A stretch of 64,000 nucleotides of DNA from NCBI RefSeq assembly GCF_000477435.1, contig NC_022576.1:1240001-1304000 (forward strand). Direction: 5' to 3'. Below the pieces are notes generated by a model that did not search any database, had not been told where the DNA came from, and worked only from the letters and a program-made list of their open reading frames with translations. This document shows positions 1 to 9,068 of this stretch, piece by piece. The DNA comes from Candidatus Symbiobacter mobilis CR (GTDB taxonomy: Bacteria > Pseudomonadota > Gammaproteobacteria > Burkholderiales > Burkholderiaceae_C). A program made the position numbers and the translations under genes. Numbering within the stretch: position 1 is the first letter of the stretch; every line of letters starts with the position of its first letter.

Positions 1-453
1 GAGGTCTACCAAGCCAGCGGACGGCCCCTGTCGTCCTTCCACGGCCAATCCAAACAGGATGCGCAACCCTTGCCGGGGATGGTGCTCGTATCGCTGGAAC
101 CGCGCAACCGCGAATGGCTGCACCACCGCATTGCGCAGCGTTTCGACCAGATGCTTGCTGGTGGACTGCTCGAAGAAGTCCAGGCACTGCGCTCATGCAG
201 TGGCATACACGCCGACCTGCCCGCCATGCGCTGCGTAGGCTACCGCCAGGCATGGCAAGCGCTGGATGGCGCAATACCGATGGCAGCACTACGAGACCAG
301 GGCATCCACGCCACCCGCCAGCTTGCCAAGCGGCAACTCACCTGGCTGCGATCCTGGCCTGATCGCCACGTCGTTGCCTGCGATGCAGACGATGGCGGCG
401 ATGCCGTGGAACGAGTTTGTGCGTTGGCTGGCAGGTTTTTGGGGGAACGATGA
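1..453 (+). CDS. miaA: tRNA dimethylallyltransferase MiaA, 3' part
   Basis: The reading frame is open from base 1 and ends in TGA at 451-453, so only the C-terminal ~150 residues are present. The translation begins [11 protein letters not shown], which matches the MiaA segment just after the substrate-binding core, and continues with [18 protein letters not shown] and [10 protein letters not shown], both typical of the family. MiaA transfers a dimethylallyl group to A37 of tRNAs that read UNN codons. The tail after VGYRQAW is a normal C-terminus for the family and there is no sign of damage. The start and the P-loop lie outside the window. Confidence 0.93.
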   Translation, partial: EVYQASGRPLSSFHGQSKQDAQPLPGMVLVSLEPRNREWLHHRIAQRFDQMLAGGLLEEVQALRSCSGIHADLPAMRCVGYRQAWQALDGAIPMAALRDQGIHATRQLAKRQLTWLRSWPDRHVVACDADDGGDAVERVCALAGRFLGER

Positions 454-500
454 CCGCGATGCCGAAGGTAATCTCTTCGTAAAAACTTGGCAAGAGCGTA

Positions 501-731
501 TTAGCTGTGATTTTGACGATCCCTGCCTTCTCGGACAGCATGAATGATGTCTTCACGGCTCCAATGCAATTGGACGCCTTGGACATCAAGAGGAGAGCAG
601 CTTTCTTTTTCAGGCGATAGCAAGAAAGACCTTCCATCCCTGCGCGTAATACGGACGGCCCCCTCTAATTTGGCAATATCGAGAACGGAAGCGAATTTCT
701 GACGGGCTTCTGACAATGTATAAAACTTCAT
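501..731 (-). CDS. Phd/YefM-type antitoxin
   Basis: This is a small protein of 76 residues that starts MKFYTLSEARQKFASVLD, the N-terminal DNA-binding signature of the Phd/YefM antitoxin family. The later segment SPLDVQGVQLHWSREDIIHAVREGR resembles the C-terminal toxin-binding part of a subgroup of these antitoxins. Such proteins neutralise a cognate toxin and repress their own promoter. The same frame stays open upstream for about 45 codons (732-866), but I place the start at the ATG at 731 because the antitoxin homology begins there. No complete toxin gene is next to it: downstream is the end of miaA, and upstream only a fragment of a PIN domain remains, so it may be an orphan. Base composition is more AT-rich than miaA. 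Confidence 0.7.
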   Translation of the reverse strand: MKFYTLSEARQKFASVLDIAKLEGAVRITRRDGRSFLLSPEKESCSPLDVQGVQLHWSREDIIHAVREGRDRQNHS

Positions 732-866
732 GGACTCAACCTCTAGAATTTGAATCGCAAGATCGCTAGCTATTTTATTGAGTGGCTCATCAATGGAAAG
801 CAAAGGCGATTTATATTGCAAAGCGCAAACCAATAAATCCATGATGTAAAGAAAAGTTTTTCGTTG
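732..866 (-). pseudogene. C-terminal remnant of a PIN-domain (VapC-like) toxin
   Basis: The frame upstream of and continuous with the antitoxin reads MDLLVCALQYKSPLLSID followed by about 20 residues ending ILEVES. This resembles the last ~40 residues of PIN-domain RNases: a helix with conserved D and A, then PLL-[ST]-x-D, then a final strand. A stop codon (TCA at 867-869 on the plus strand) closes the frame just upstream, so the rest of the ~130-residue toxin is missing. The first AAA-ATPase copy ends only ~30 bp away, suggesting that arrival or rearrangement of that cluster removed the toxin. The family call rests on a short stretch, so it is tentative. Confidence 0.45.
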
Positions 867-896
867 TCAGACCATTTTCCAGGACTTCTGGAGAAT

Positions 897-2600
897 TTAC
901 ACCTCTACCACCTCCACCCTCTCCCCATCGCTCAACATCAACCAGCTATGCAGCTTCGCCATCGCCGCTATCTCCGGCAACGCACGGTATGCGGCAATTT
1001 GTTCCAGCCCTTCTTGTCTCTTGGCTGCCCATCTCGCTTCGCCTTCTTGCTTCTTGGCGTATTTCAATTCGATCAAATGTTGCCCAGCCAGCTCAAATGG
1101 GCTACGTTCCCACAGCAATACATCGGGGTAGCGGCGGTTCACTTCCGGTTCGCTTTGTAAACGCCATACGGAAGTTTGAAATAACAGCGTTACCAAGATG
1201 ACTTTGAGGTGCTTTTCGTCCATCCTCATGCTGTCCCGGTTCGATAGGTGTTGTAGCACCCGTTCCAACTGGGAACGCAACGGTTCGATGTCATTGGCGC
1301 GGTACAAAGCGCGCAGGGCATTGCGCACTTCCCAGATCGGAAGATCAACGTGATTGCGTTGCTCCAATTCCACAAGAAAATACTGAAAGTACAACTCGCG
1401 AATTACATGATTCGGGATTGCATAGCGCATATCGTTCCCATCTCCCCCGGAAAGAGACGCAAAGCCCACATACGCCAGCAGGCTAATGAAGTCATCCCGC
1501 CCAAAGGTTTTATCCAAGTCAAATCGGCGCTGCTGCTGGGCTATCACTTCGCCATCGGTAACCAGTGCTTCTAGCACGCGATAGTTGTCTTCACGGTCTC
1601 CAATCGCAAATAATGCCATCAGCTTGCTGTAGTCGGATGCAATGTTTTCATCGAGCATTCGATCCGGGTATGCGCAATTCTTGTGGTCAAAGTTGTCCGC
1701 AAAATACAGCACCATATCGGAGTTATAGATGGCGTGGCCTCTACGGTGAAACCGGTACCCGTTGTACCAGTGGGTCACGTCTTCCATCACCGTCTCGGCA
1801 TCCAGCTTGCATCCCTCTACCAAGGGCCGAATCAGTGAGAACGTCTCTTCGCGGGTAAAGCCGAGAATGTCGTGGAAATCTTCCTCGAATGTCAAGTTCT
1901 TGGCGATGTTGAACCCACTCGTCAAGCTATCGAGCATGATGGCCGTAACGCCGGTAATAAAAAACCGGTCAATGGTTCCCGCTTGCGTTGCAGACTTGAT
2001 CGTTTCATAAAAACTCCGTACAAACCCACCTTTTCCGACTGCGGATCGAAATGCATCCATGTCTTCGGCAAGAAGGCTATTGGCAAAATGGTCGTATTCG
2101 TCAATCAATAGCAGAATCTTTTGGCTGGTTTGGGCCACATAGCGAAGCAGTATTCCAAGCTTGGCTTGTGGTAAAGATTGCTGTTGTACTGCGTTGATCG
2201 CGTCTTGGGGATACCCATAACGTTCCAGAAAAGAAATGGCCCCGTATTCGACCCTAAATGCGAATCCCTGCAATAGAACATCTATCCCCCGCGAGGTATC
2301 GATCCCACTAAAATCCAGCACCAACACTTGGTACGCATTCGCCAGCGATGTCGGGTTCCTGCCAACGTGCAGCTTGCCAAATAGTGCTTCAAATTCCGGC
2401 TTTCGACGCTGGTCGTAATAATGCTCCAACATCGACAAAAACAGGCTTTTGCCGAAGCGGCGCGGGCGCATCAAAACGTGGTAGCTGCCATGCGCTTCGA
2501 GTTGGACGATGTAATGGGTGCGGTCTACGTAAAAATGGTCTTCAGTGATCAATTTGTAAAAATTGCTCAAGCCATAGGGTATTTTTGGCAATGTAGTCAT
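897..2600 (-). CDS. AAA-ATPase-like / PD-(D/E)XK nuclease-like protein, copy 1
   Basis: This is a 567-residue protein of the AAA-ATPase-like plus DUF1703 architecture. A Walker A-like motif RPRRFGKSLF lies at ~45-54 and a Walker B ILLLIDEYDHF at ~160. The C-terminal part contains LIELKYAKKQ, the E-x-K half of a PD-(D/E)XK nuclease fold. The family is common as lineage-specific expansions and its cellular role is not established. I chose the ATG at 2600 (MTTLPK) because the same start is shared by all three copies, whereas the upstream in-frame ATG at 2618 is not. The N-terminal ~45 residues differ clearly from copies 2 and 3 (FYKLITEDHFYVDRTHYIVQ here), while the remainder is almost identical to copy 2. 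GC content is visibly lower than in the neighbouring housekeeping genes. Confidence 0.85.
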   Translation of the reverse strand: MTTLPKIPYGLSNFYKLITEDHFYVDRTHYIVQLEAHGSYHVLMRPRRFGKSLFLSMLEHYYDQRRKPEFEALFGKLHVGRNPTSLANAYQVLVLDFSGIDTSRGIDVLLQGFAFRVEYGAISFLERYGYPQDAINAVQQQSLPQAKLGILLRYVAQTSQKILLLIDEYDHFANSLLAEDMDAFRSAVGKGGFVRSFYETIKSATQAGTIDRFFITGVTAIMLDSLTSGFNIAKNLTFEEDFHDILGFTREETFSLIRPLVEGCKLDAETVMEDVTHWYNGYRFHRRGHAIYNSDMVLYFADNFDHKNCAYPDRMLDENIASDYSKLMALFAIGDREDNYRVLEALVTDGEVIAQQQRRFDLDKTFGRDDFISLLAYVGFASLSGGDGNDMRYAIPNHVIRELYFQYFLVELEQRNHVDLPIWEVRNALRALYRANDIEPLRSQLERVLQHLSNRDSMRMDEKHLKVILVTLLFQTSVWRLQSEPEVNRRYPDVLLWERSPFELAGQHLIELKYAKKQEGEARWAAKRQEGLEQIAAYRALPEIAAMAKLHSWLMLSDGERVEVVEV

Positions 2601-2758
2601 GATTCTTGAATCACACAATGAGGATATAGATCGAAACTTCCGTTGCTCCTTGCAACGCGTTGGAATTGCTAGGAAATGAATGGGGTTGTAACATCGACAA
2701 AAATTACGATCGACGCTGACATAAGCGATCTATGCATTGCCATACCTTGCAACCCTGC

Positions 2759-4465
2759 TCACGCCACCTCCATCACATCCACCCTTTCCCCATCGCTCAA
2801 CATCAACCAGCTATGCAGCTTCGCCATCGCCGCTATCTCCGGCAACGCACGGTATGCGGCAATTTGTTCCAGCCCTTCTTGTCGCTTGGCTTCCCATCCC
2901 GCTTCGCCTTCCTGCTTCTTGGCGTATTTCAATTCGATCAGATGTTGCCCAGCCAGTTCAAAGGGGCTGCGTTCCCGGAGCAATACATCGGGGTAGCGGC
3001 GGTTCACTTCCGGTTCGCTTTGTAAACGCCATACGGAAGTTTGAAATAACAGCGTTACCAAGATGACTTTCAAGTGCTTTTCGTCCATCCTCATGCTGTC
3101 CCGGTTCGATAGGTGTTGTAGCACCCGTTCCAACTGGGAACGCAACGGTTCGATGTCATTGGCGCGGTACAAAGCGCGCAGGGCATTGCGCACTTCCCAG
3201 ATCGGAAGATCAACGTGATTGCGTTGCTCCAATTCCACAAGAAAATACTGAAAGTACAACTCGCGAATTACATGATTCGGGATTGCATAGCGCATATCGT
3301 TCCCATCTCCCCCGGAAAGAGACGCAAAACCCACATACGCAAGGAGGCTAATGAATTCATCACGCCCAAAGGTTTTATCCAAATCAAATCGGCGTTGCTG
3401 CTGGGCTATCACTTCGCCATCGGTGACCAGTGCTTCTAGCACGCGATAGTTGTCTTCCTGATCGCCGATGGAAAACAATGCCATCAGCTTGCTGTAGTCG
3501 GATGCAATGTTTTCATCGAGCATTCGATCCGGGTATGCGCAATTCTTGTGGTCAAAGTTGTCCGCAAAATACAGCACCATATCGGAGTTATAGATGGCGT
3601 GGCCTCTGCGGTGAAACCGGTACCCGTTGTACCAGTGGGTCACGTCTTCCATCACCGTCTCGGCATCCAGCTTGCATCCCTCCACCAAGGGCCGAATCAG
3701 TGAGAACGTCTCTTCGCGGGTAAAGCCGAGAATGTCGTGGAAATCTTCCTCGAATGTCAAGTTCTTGGCGATGTTGAACCCACTCGTCAAGCTATCGAGC
3801 ATGATGGCCGTAACGCCGGTAATAAAAAACCGGTCAATGGTTCCCGCTTGCGTTGCAGACTTGATCGTTTCATAAAAGCTGCGTACAAACCCACCTTTTC
3901 CGACTGCGGATCGAAATGCATCCATGTCTTCGGCAAGAAGGCTATTGGCAAAGTGGTCGTATTCATCTATCAATAGCAGAATCTTTTGGCCAGTTTGGGC
4001 TACATAGCGAAGCAACATTCCGAGTTTGGCCTGTGGTAAAGACTGCTGCTGCACTGCGTTGATCGCATCTTGGGGATACCCATAACGTTCCAGAAATGAG
4101 AGTGCCCCGTATTCCACCCGGAATGCAAATCCCTGCAATAAAACATCTATCCCCCGCGAGGTATCGATCCCGCTGAAATCCAGCACCAGCACTTGGTACG
4201 CATTCGCCAGCGGTGTCGGGTTCCTGCCTACGTGCAGCTTGCCAAATAGTGCTTCAAATTCCGGCTTACGACGCTGATCGTAATAGTGTTCCAGCATCGA
4301 CAAAAACAGGCTTTTGCCAAAGCGGCGCGGACGCATCAAAACGTGGTAGCGGCCATGCGCTTCGAGTTTTGCGATATATCCGGTGCGGTCGATATAAAAA
4401 TATTCTTCCAGGGCGACTTGCCGGAAATTGCTTAGGCCATAGGGTAGTTTGGGTAATGTAGTCAT
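2759..4465 (-). CDS. AAA-ATPase-like / PD-(D/E)XK nuclease-like protein, copy 2
   Basis: The middle copy has 568 residues and the same layout as copy 1: Walker A-like RPRRFGKSLF, Walker B ILLLIDEYDHF, and a C-terminal LIELKYAKKQ nuclease-like motif. From residue ~50 to the end it is nearly identical to copy 1. Its first ~45 residues (NFRQVALEEYFYIDRTGY) instead match copy 3, so it is a mosaic of the two neighbours. The start at 4465 is firm because a stop codon lies a few codons upstream in frame. About 140-160 bp of intergenic DNA separates it from copies 1 and 3, and part of that DNA is also shared between copies, so the duplicated unit includes the upstream region. Confidence 0.86.
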   Translation of the reverse strand: MTTLPKLPYGLSNFRQVALEEYFYIDRTGYIAKLEAHGRYHVLMRPRRFGKSLFLSMLEHYYDQRRKPEFEALFGKLHVGRNPTPLANAYQVLVLDFSGIDTSRGIDVLLQGFAFRVEYGALSFLERYGYPQDAINAVQQQSLPQAKLGMLLRYVAQTGQKILLLIDEYDHFANSLLAEDMDAFRSAVGKGGFVRSFYETIKSATQAGTIDRFFITGVTAIMLDSLTSGFNIAKNLTFEEDFHDILGFTREETFSLIRPLVEGCKLDAETVMEDVTHWYNGYRFHRRGHAIYNSDMVLYFADNFDHKNCAYPDRMLDENIASDYSKLMALFSIGDQEDNYRVLEALVTDGEVIAQQQRRFDLDKTFGRDEFISLLAYVGFASLSGGDGNDMRYAIPNHVIRELYFQYFLVELEQRNHVDLPIWEVRNALRALYRANDIEPLRSQLERVLQHLSNRDSMRMDEKHLKVILVTLLFQTSVWRLQSEPEVNRRYPDVLLRERSPFELAGQHLIELKYAKKQEGEAGWEAKRQEGLEQIAAYRALPEIAAMAKLHSWLMLSDGERVDVMEVA

Positions 4466-4609
4466 GGTTCTTGGATTACAAAATGAGGATGTAGATCGGT
4501 ACTGCTGTTACTTCTTGCAACGAGTGGGCATTGCATGAGCATGAGGGGATGTATAGCCGCAACAGCAATTACGATGAACGCTGGCATACACAATCCCATG
4601 CCGTGCAGC

Positions 4610-6325
4610 TCACGCCACCTCCATCACCTCGATCACCTCCACCCTTTCCCCATCGCTCAACATCAACCAGCTATGCAGCTTCGCCATCGCCGCTATCTCC
4701 GGCAACGAACGGTATGCGGCAATTTGTTCCAGCCCTTCTTGTCTCTTGGCTGCCCATCCCGCTTCGCCTTCCTGCTTCTTCGCGTATTTCAATTCGATCA
4801 AATGCTGCCCAGCCAGTTCAAAGGGGCTGCGTTCCCACAGCAATACATCGGGATAGCGCCGGTTCACTTCCGGTTCGCTTTGTAAACGCCATACGGAAGT
4901 TTGAAATAACAGCGTTACCAGGATGACTTTCAGGTGCTTTTCGTCCATCCTCATGCTGTCCCGGTTCGATAGGTGTTGCAGCACCCGTTCCAACTGGGAA
5001 CGCAACGGTTCGATGTCATTGGCGCGGTACAAAGCTCGCAGGGCATTGCGCACTTCCCAGATCGGAAGATCAACGTGATTGCGTTGCTCCAATTCCACAA
5101 GAAAATACTGAAAGTACAACTCGCGAATTACATGATTCGGGATTGCATAGCGCATATCATTCCCGTCGCCACCAGCAAGCGACGCAAAACCCACATACGC
5201 CAGCAGGCTAATGAAGTCATCCCGCCCAAAGGTTTTATCTAAATCAAATCGGCGTTGCTGCTGGGCTATCACTTCGCCATCGGTCACTAGCGCTTCCAGT
5301 ACGCGATAGTTGTCTTCACGGTCTCCAATCGCAAATAACGCCATCAGCTTGCTGTAGTCGGATGCAATGTTTTCATCGAGCATTCGATCCGGGTATGCGC
5401 AGGCTTTTTGGTCGAACTTCTTGGCAAAGTACAGCACCATATCGGAGTTGTAGACGGTATGGCACCTGCGGTGGAACCGGTATCCGTTGTACCAGTACGT
5501 CACATCTTCCATCAGAGCGTCAGGATTCATTCCACAATATTCTGCCAAGGGGTGGAGTAGCGCAAGTGTTTCTTCCCGCGTAAAGCCCAGAATATCATGA
5601 AAATCTTCCTCGAAGGTCAGATTCTCTGCAATGTTGAACCCACTCGTCAAGCTATCGAGCATAATCGCCGTGACGCCGGTAATAAAAAACCGGTCAATGG
5701 TGCCCGCTTGCGTTGCAGACTTGATCGTTTCATAAAAGCTGCGAACAAATCCACCTTTGCCGACTGCGGATCGAAATGCATCCATGTCTTCGGCAAGAAG
5801 GCTATTGGCAAAATGGTCGTATTCGTCAATCAATAGCAGCAATTTGTGGCCAGAACGCGCCACGTATTGGCACAACACAGTGATCTGTTCTTGTGGAGAA
5901 GGCAGCCTACGCAATTCTTCCCGGGTAGACGCCGAATAGCCATAGCGTTCCAGAAAATCGAGCGCAGGCAGCGTCACTTTCGACATAAACCCCCGCCGCA
6001 AGGTATCGACGCCATTACCGGTTTCGATCCCACTAAAATCCAGCACCAGCACTTGGTAAGCATTCGCCAGCGGTGTCGGGTTCCTGCCTACGTGCAGCTT
6101 GCCAAATAATGCGTCAAATTCCGGCTTGCGACGCTGGTCGTAATAATGCTCCAGCATCGACAAAAACAGGCTTTTGCCAAAGCGGCGCGGACGCATCAAA
6201 ACGTGGTAGCGGCCATGTTCTTCGAGTTTTGCGATATATCCGGTGCGGTCGATATAAAAATAATCTTCTAGGGCAACTTGCCGGAAATTGCTTAGGCCAT
6301 AGGGTAGTTTTGGCAATGTAGTCAT
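4610..6325 (-). CDS. AAA-ATPase-like / PD-(D/E)XK nuclease-like protein, copy 3
   Basis: This 571-residue protein from the shared MTTLPK start (an in-frame ATG also exists at 6346) is the copy nearest lysS. It has the same Walker A-like RPRRFGKSLF, Walker B LLLLIDEYDHF and C-terminal LIELKYAKKQ motifs. Two internal blocks are clearly different from copies 1 and 2: roughly residues 100-160 (IETGNGVDTLRRGFMSKV onward) and ~240-300 (HPLAEYCGMNPDALMEDVTY onward). The last ~260 residues are almost identical in all three. Only 17 bp separate the lysS stop from this start, and both are on the minus strand, so it may be co-transcribed with lysS. Confidence 0.86.
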   Translation of the reverse strand: MTTLPKLPYGLSNFRQVALEDYFYIDRTGYIAKLEEHGRYHVLMRPRRFGKSLFLSMLEHYYDQRRKPEFDALFGKLHVGRNPTPLANAYQVLVLDFSGIETGNGVDTLRRGFMSKVTLPALDFLERYGYSASTREELRRLPSPQEQITVLCQYVARSGHKLLLLIDEYDHFANSLLAEDMDAFRSAVGKGGFVRSFYETIKSATQAGTIDRFFITGVTAIMLDSLTSGFNIAENLTFEEDFHDILGFTREETLALLHPLAEYCGMNPDALMEDVTYWYNGYRFHRRCHTVYNSDMVLYFAKKFDQKACAYPDRMLDENIASDYSKLMALFAIGDREDNYRVLEALVTDGEVIAQQQRRFDLDKTFGRDDFISLLAYVGFASLAGGDGNDMRYAIPNHVIRELYFQYFLVELEQRNHVDLPIWEVRNALRALYRANDIEPLRSQLERVLQHLSNRDSMRMDEKHLKVILVTLLFQTSVWRLQSEPEVNRRYPDVLLWERSPFELAGQHLIELKYAKKQEGEAGWAAKRQEGLEQIAAYRSLPEIAAMAKLHSWLMLSDGERVEVIEVMEVA

Positions 6326-6342
6326 GGTTCTTGGGTCACAAA

Positions 6343-7911
6343 TCAACCCTCCGCCTCGTGCCGCAGCGCGGGGAACAGAATCACATCGCGGATATTGGGG
6401 GAATCGGTCAGCAGCATCATCAGCCTGTCGATGCCGATACCACAGCCGCCTGTGGGGGGCATGCCGTATTCCAAGGCGCGGATGAAATCGGCGTCATAGT
6501 GCATGGCTTCCTGATCCCCACGCTCCCGGGCCTGCACCTGCGCACGAAAACGCACAGCCTGTTCCTCGGCGTCATTCAATTCGCTGAACCCGTTGCCGAA
6601 TTCGCGCCCGGTGATGTACAGCTCGAAGCGCTCGGCCACCTCGGGCCGCTCATCGCTGGCGCGCGCCAGGGGGGAAATCTCGATGGGGTGCTCACACAGA
6701 AAGGTGGGCTGCCAAAGCTGTTCCTCGACCACTTCCTCGAAGTACAGCACCTGCAACGCCGCCAGCGAGCGCGTCGAAAGCTGGTGCTGCGCCTCGCTAC
6801 ACCCGTGGCGCAGCAAAGCCTGCCGTAACCACGACGCGCTATCGACGCACAAGCCGCTGCCGTCTTCCATCGCCACCCCGGCAGGGCTGCATTGGCAAAT
6901 TGCCTCCCGCATCGTCCAGCGCGCAAAGGGCGCTTCCAAATCCACCGCTCTGCCACCGTAAGTCAGTTGCAGCGTGCCCAAGGTCTGGCGGGCAACGTTG
7001 CGGATCAATTCTTCGGTGAACGTCATCAGATCGCGATGGTTCCAGTACGCGGCGTAGAACTCCATCATCGTGAATTCAGGGTTGTGCCGAATGCTGATGC
7101 CCTCGTTGCGGAAGTTCCGGTTCAGCTCGTAGACGCGCTCGAACCCGCCGACGATCAAACGCTTGAGGTACAGCTCCGGCGCGATGCGCAAATACATCGC
7201 CTGATCGAGCGCATGGTGGTGCGTGGCAAAAGGCCGGGCATTGGCCCCCGAGGGGATGGGGTGCAGCATCGGCGTTTCTACTTCGAGGAAGCCCTGCGAC
7301 GCCATGAAAGCCCGCAACTGCGCAATGGCCTGGCTGCGCAGCACGAAGCGTTGGCGCGCCGACTCATCAATCATCAAATCGACATACCGCTGGCGGTACT
7401 TGAGTTCCTGATCACTCAAGCCATGGAACTTGTCCGGCAGGGGCCGCAAGCTCTTGGTCAGCAGCCGGATGGACTGCGCGTGGACGGATAGCTCCCCGGT
7501 GCGGGTACGAAACAAATGCCCGACAACGCCAACGATGTCCCCCAAATCCCATCGACGGAATTCGGCGTAGACCTCTTCGCCCACGTCGTTGGATCGCACA
7601 TAGACCTGGATGCGCCCGGTGGCGTCTTGCAGCGCGACAAAACTGGCCTTGCCCATCACCCGCTTGAGCATCATCCTGCCTGCCATGCGCACTGTGACCG
7701 ATGCGCGCTCCAGTTCGTCGGCATCGCTTGCCTGGTGCGCAGCGGCGATTGCAGCGGCGCGGTCACGGGGCTGAAAGTCATTGGGAAAGGCAGGCCCCTG
7801 GCCCTCAGCCTGGCGCTGGCGCAACTGCCGCAATTTCTCCCGGCGTTCGGCAATCAGATGGTTTTCGTCGAGGGCAGCGGGAGTAACGGAGTCGGAATGG
7901 GAATCGGGCAT
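6343..7911 (-). CDS. lysS: Lysyl-tRNA synthetase, class II
   Basis: LysS (522 residues from the chosen start) charges tRNA-Lys. Motif 1 is visible as [12 protein letters not shown], motif 2 as [20 protein letters not shown], and motif 3 as [13 protein letters not shown] near the C-terminus. An OB-fold anticodon-binding domain ([20 protein letters not shown]) lies in the N-terminal third. The frame is open to an ATG at 7962, but I prefer the ATG at 7911 (MPDSHSDS), which gives the usual family length. A 140-bp palindromic repeat lies 45 bp upstream of this start, so the lysS promoter must be within or beyond it, or in the short gap. The stop is 17 bp from the start of AAA copy 3. Confidence 0.97.
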   Translation of the reverse strand: MPDSHSDSVTPAALDENHLIAERREKLRQLRQRQAEGQGPAFPNDFQPRDRAAAIAAAHQASDADELERASVTVRMAGRMMLKRVMGKASFVALQDATGRIQVYVRSNDVGEEVYAEFRRWDLGDIVGVVGHLFRTRTGELSVHAQSIRLLTKSLRPLPDKFHGLSDQELKYRQRYVDLMIDESARQRFVLRSQAIAQLRAFMASQGFLEVETPMLHPIPSGANARPFATHHHALDQAMYLRIAPELYLKRLIVGGFERVYELNRNFRNEGISIRHNPEFTMMEFYAAYWNHRDLMTFTEELIRNVARQTLGTLQLTYGGRAVDLEAPFARWTMREAICQCSPAGVAMEDGSGLCVDSASWLRQALLRHGCSEAQHQLSTRSLAALQVLYFEEVVEEQLWQPTFLCEHPIEISPLARASDERPEVAERFELYITGREFGNGFSELNDAEEQAVRFRAQVQARERGDQEAMHYDADFIRALEYGMPPTGGCGIGIDRLMMLLTDSPNIRDVILFPALRHEAEG

Positions 7912-7955
7912 GGGGCACCAAGGGGCAAAAAATGGACAAGGATTGGGATGCCTGA

Positions 7956-8095
7956 GAACCAATTTCAGTAGGCAGGCGAGCCGAAGCAGTGTGCGTGGCG
8001 CCGGAGCGCAGGAACCGGAATGTACTGACAGTACATGAGGATTCCGAGCACCGCCGCGTGCAATGCGATGACGTAGCCCCTACTGGAATAGGTTC
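7956..8095. repeat. MITE-like palindromic element, copy 1
   Basis: This 140-bp element is bounded by near-perfect 17-bp terminal inverted repeats: GAACCAATTTCAGTAGG on the left, and CCTACTGGAATAGGTTC on the right, whose reverse complement differs at two positions. The inside is an imperfect palindrome with a perfect hairpin ATGTACT-GAC-AGTACAT near the centre. A second copy lies at 20475-20615 and is highly similar throughout. No ORF is present. It looks like a non-autonomous MITE or a REP-type structured repeat. No flanking target duplication is certain. Confidence 0.8.
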
Positions 8096-8451
8096 TTCAG
8101 GGCAGCACTCGACAGGGAAAACCCAATAGGGAAAAACAGATAGTGGGCAGCCCATAAGGGCCGGAAATTCTACGGAGGGGGCTATGCGAAGGGGGCCTAC
8201 GGGCCTACGACAGAGGCTCTATCTCTCTATCGCAAAGCGAAGTACAGCATGGAAAAGGCTGCATCGCGACTTCCGTCGCTATGACAACTGCTACAACTGC
8301 TGCCGTAGCAGCAGGCATTTTTCAGCGTGCATCCTTTCCCTAGCGGGGGAAAAGCCAGGGCAAGGGCAAGCGCCGTAGCCTACTGGGGACATTCCTGCCG
8401 TTGGGTATGATGGTTTTACCCCCCTACTCCCGCGCCATCCGCGCAACGTTC
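8096..8451. other. Intergenic region between repeat copy 1 and yggT
   Basis: I see no convincing gene here. A short plus-strand frame at 8184-8378 has no ribosome-binding site and no recognisable features. The stretch holds one strong terminator-like hairpin (listed separately) and a TATGAT at 8406-8411 that could be a -10 box for yggT but lacks a good -35. Confidence 0.5.
8297..8322 (+). terminator. Terminator-like hairpin with no gene upstream
   Basis: The arm CTGCTGC (8297-8303), loop CGTA and arm GCAGCAG (8308-8314) form a perfect 7-bp GC-rich stem, followed three bases later by five T residues. It has the shape of a weak Rho-independent terminator for plus-strand transcription, yet no plus-strand coding gene lies upstream of it for several kilobases. 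Confidence 0.35.
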
Positions 8452-9015
8452 ATGCTGTTCCAGATCGTTTCCCTATTGCTCGACGTCGTAGTCGGCGTGC
8501 TCAGTGGCGCCTGTTTGCTGCGGATGTACGCGCAGTGGTTGCGCGTTCCGCTATCTGCACGTTCCGGCAACCCTCTGGGGGGGCTGCTGGTCTCCCTGAC
8601 CAATTGGATCGTCCTGCCCCTGCGCCGTGTGCTACCACCGATGGGGCCGATCGACATCGCTTCGCTGCTCGCCGCGTTCGCGCTGCAATGCGTCGAGTAC
8701 GCGCTGCTCTGGGCGCTGGCCGGTGGTGCGACGGAAGTCTGGGTCATCCTCCTCCTCGCCCTTTTCGGACTGCTACGCACGGCCATCGCCCTGCTGACCG
8801 GGATCGTGATCCTCTACGCGCTGCTCTCGTGGTTCCCCGCCAATCCCGCGCTGTCGGACTTCGTCGAGCGTCTCGTCTCCCCCCTGCTGGCCCCGTTACG
8901 CAAGGTCATCCCCCTAGCCGGCGGGATCGATCTTTCTCCGCTAATCGTGCTGGTGCTGCTGCAAATCGCAGCAATCGTGCTTGGCGGGCTGCAAAGCGCG
9001 GCGTTGCACGGCTAG
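8452..9015 (+). CDS. YggT family membrane protein
   Basis: This is a 187-residue, strongly hydrophobic protein made of two YggT repeats, each a pair of transmembrane helices separated by a basic amphipathic segment (NWIVLPLRRVLPPMGPID in the first, ERLVSPLLAPLRKVIP in the second). The family is widespread and lies in the inner membrane. A role in osmotic or K+ homeostasis or in cell division has been suggested, but no reaction is known. The frame is open from a TTG at 8401, but the ATG at 8452 (MLFQIVSLLLDV) places the first membrane helix right at the N-terminus as in homologues. In many proteobacteria the gene follows proC, which is not seen here. Confidence 0.88.
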   Translation: MLFQIVSLLLDVVVGVLSGACLLRMYAQWLRVPLSARSGNPLGGLLVSLTNWIVLPLRRVLPPMGPIDIASLLAAFALQCVEYALLWALAGGATEVWVILLLALFGLLRTAIALLTGIVILYALLSWFPANPALSDFVERLVSPLLAPLRKVIPLAGGIDLSPLIVLVLLQIAAIVLGGLQSAALHG

Positions 9016-9068
9016 CGCTGCGGTCTCCCTATTCCACAGCACCGGCGCAGTCCCGCTCCCCCTTCCGC

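Larger units (their letters stand above)
897..6325. repeat. Tandem triplication of a ~1.85-kb unit
   Basis: Three head-to-tail copies of the same gene begin about every 1.85 kb (3' ends at 897, 2759 and 4610). Long stretches of the 3' halves are nearly identical at the DNA level, including silent positions. Short intergenic stretches next to each start (an AATGAGGAT-TAGATCG-like stretch just upstream of copies 1 and 2) are also related. Such long direct repeats would support deletion, expansion and gene conversion. Confidence 0.9.

Noticed and set aside
8184..8378. 64-codon plus-strand frame in the gap before yggT
   Set aside because: No ribosome-binding site, no hydrophobic or domain pattern, and it contains the terminator-like hairpin.
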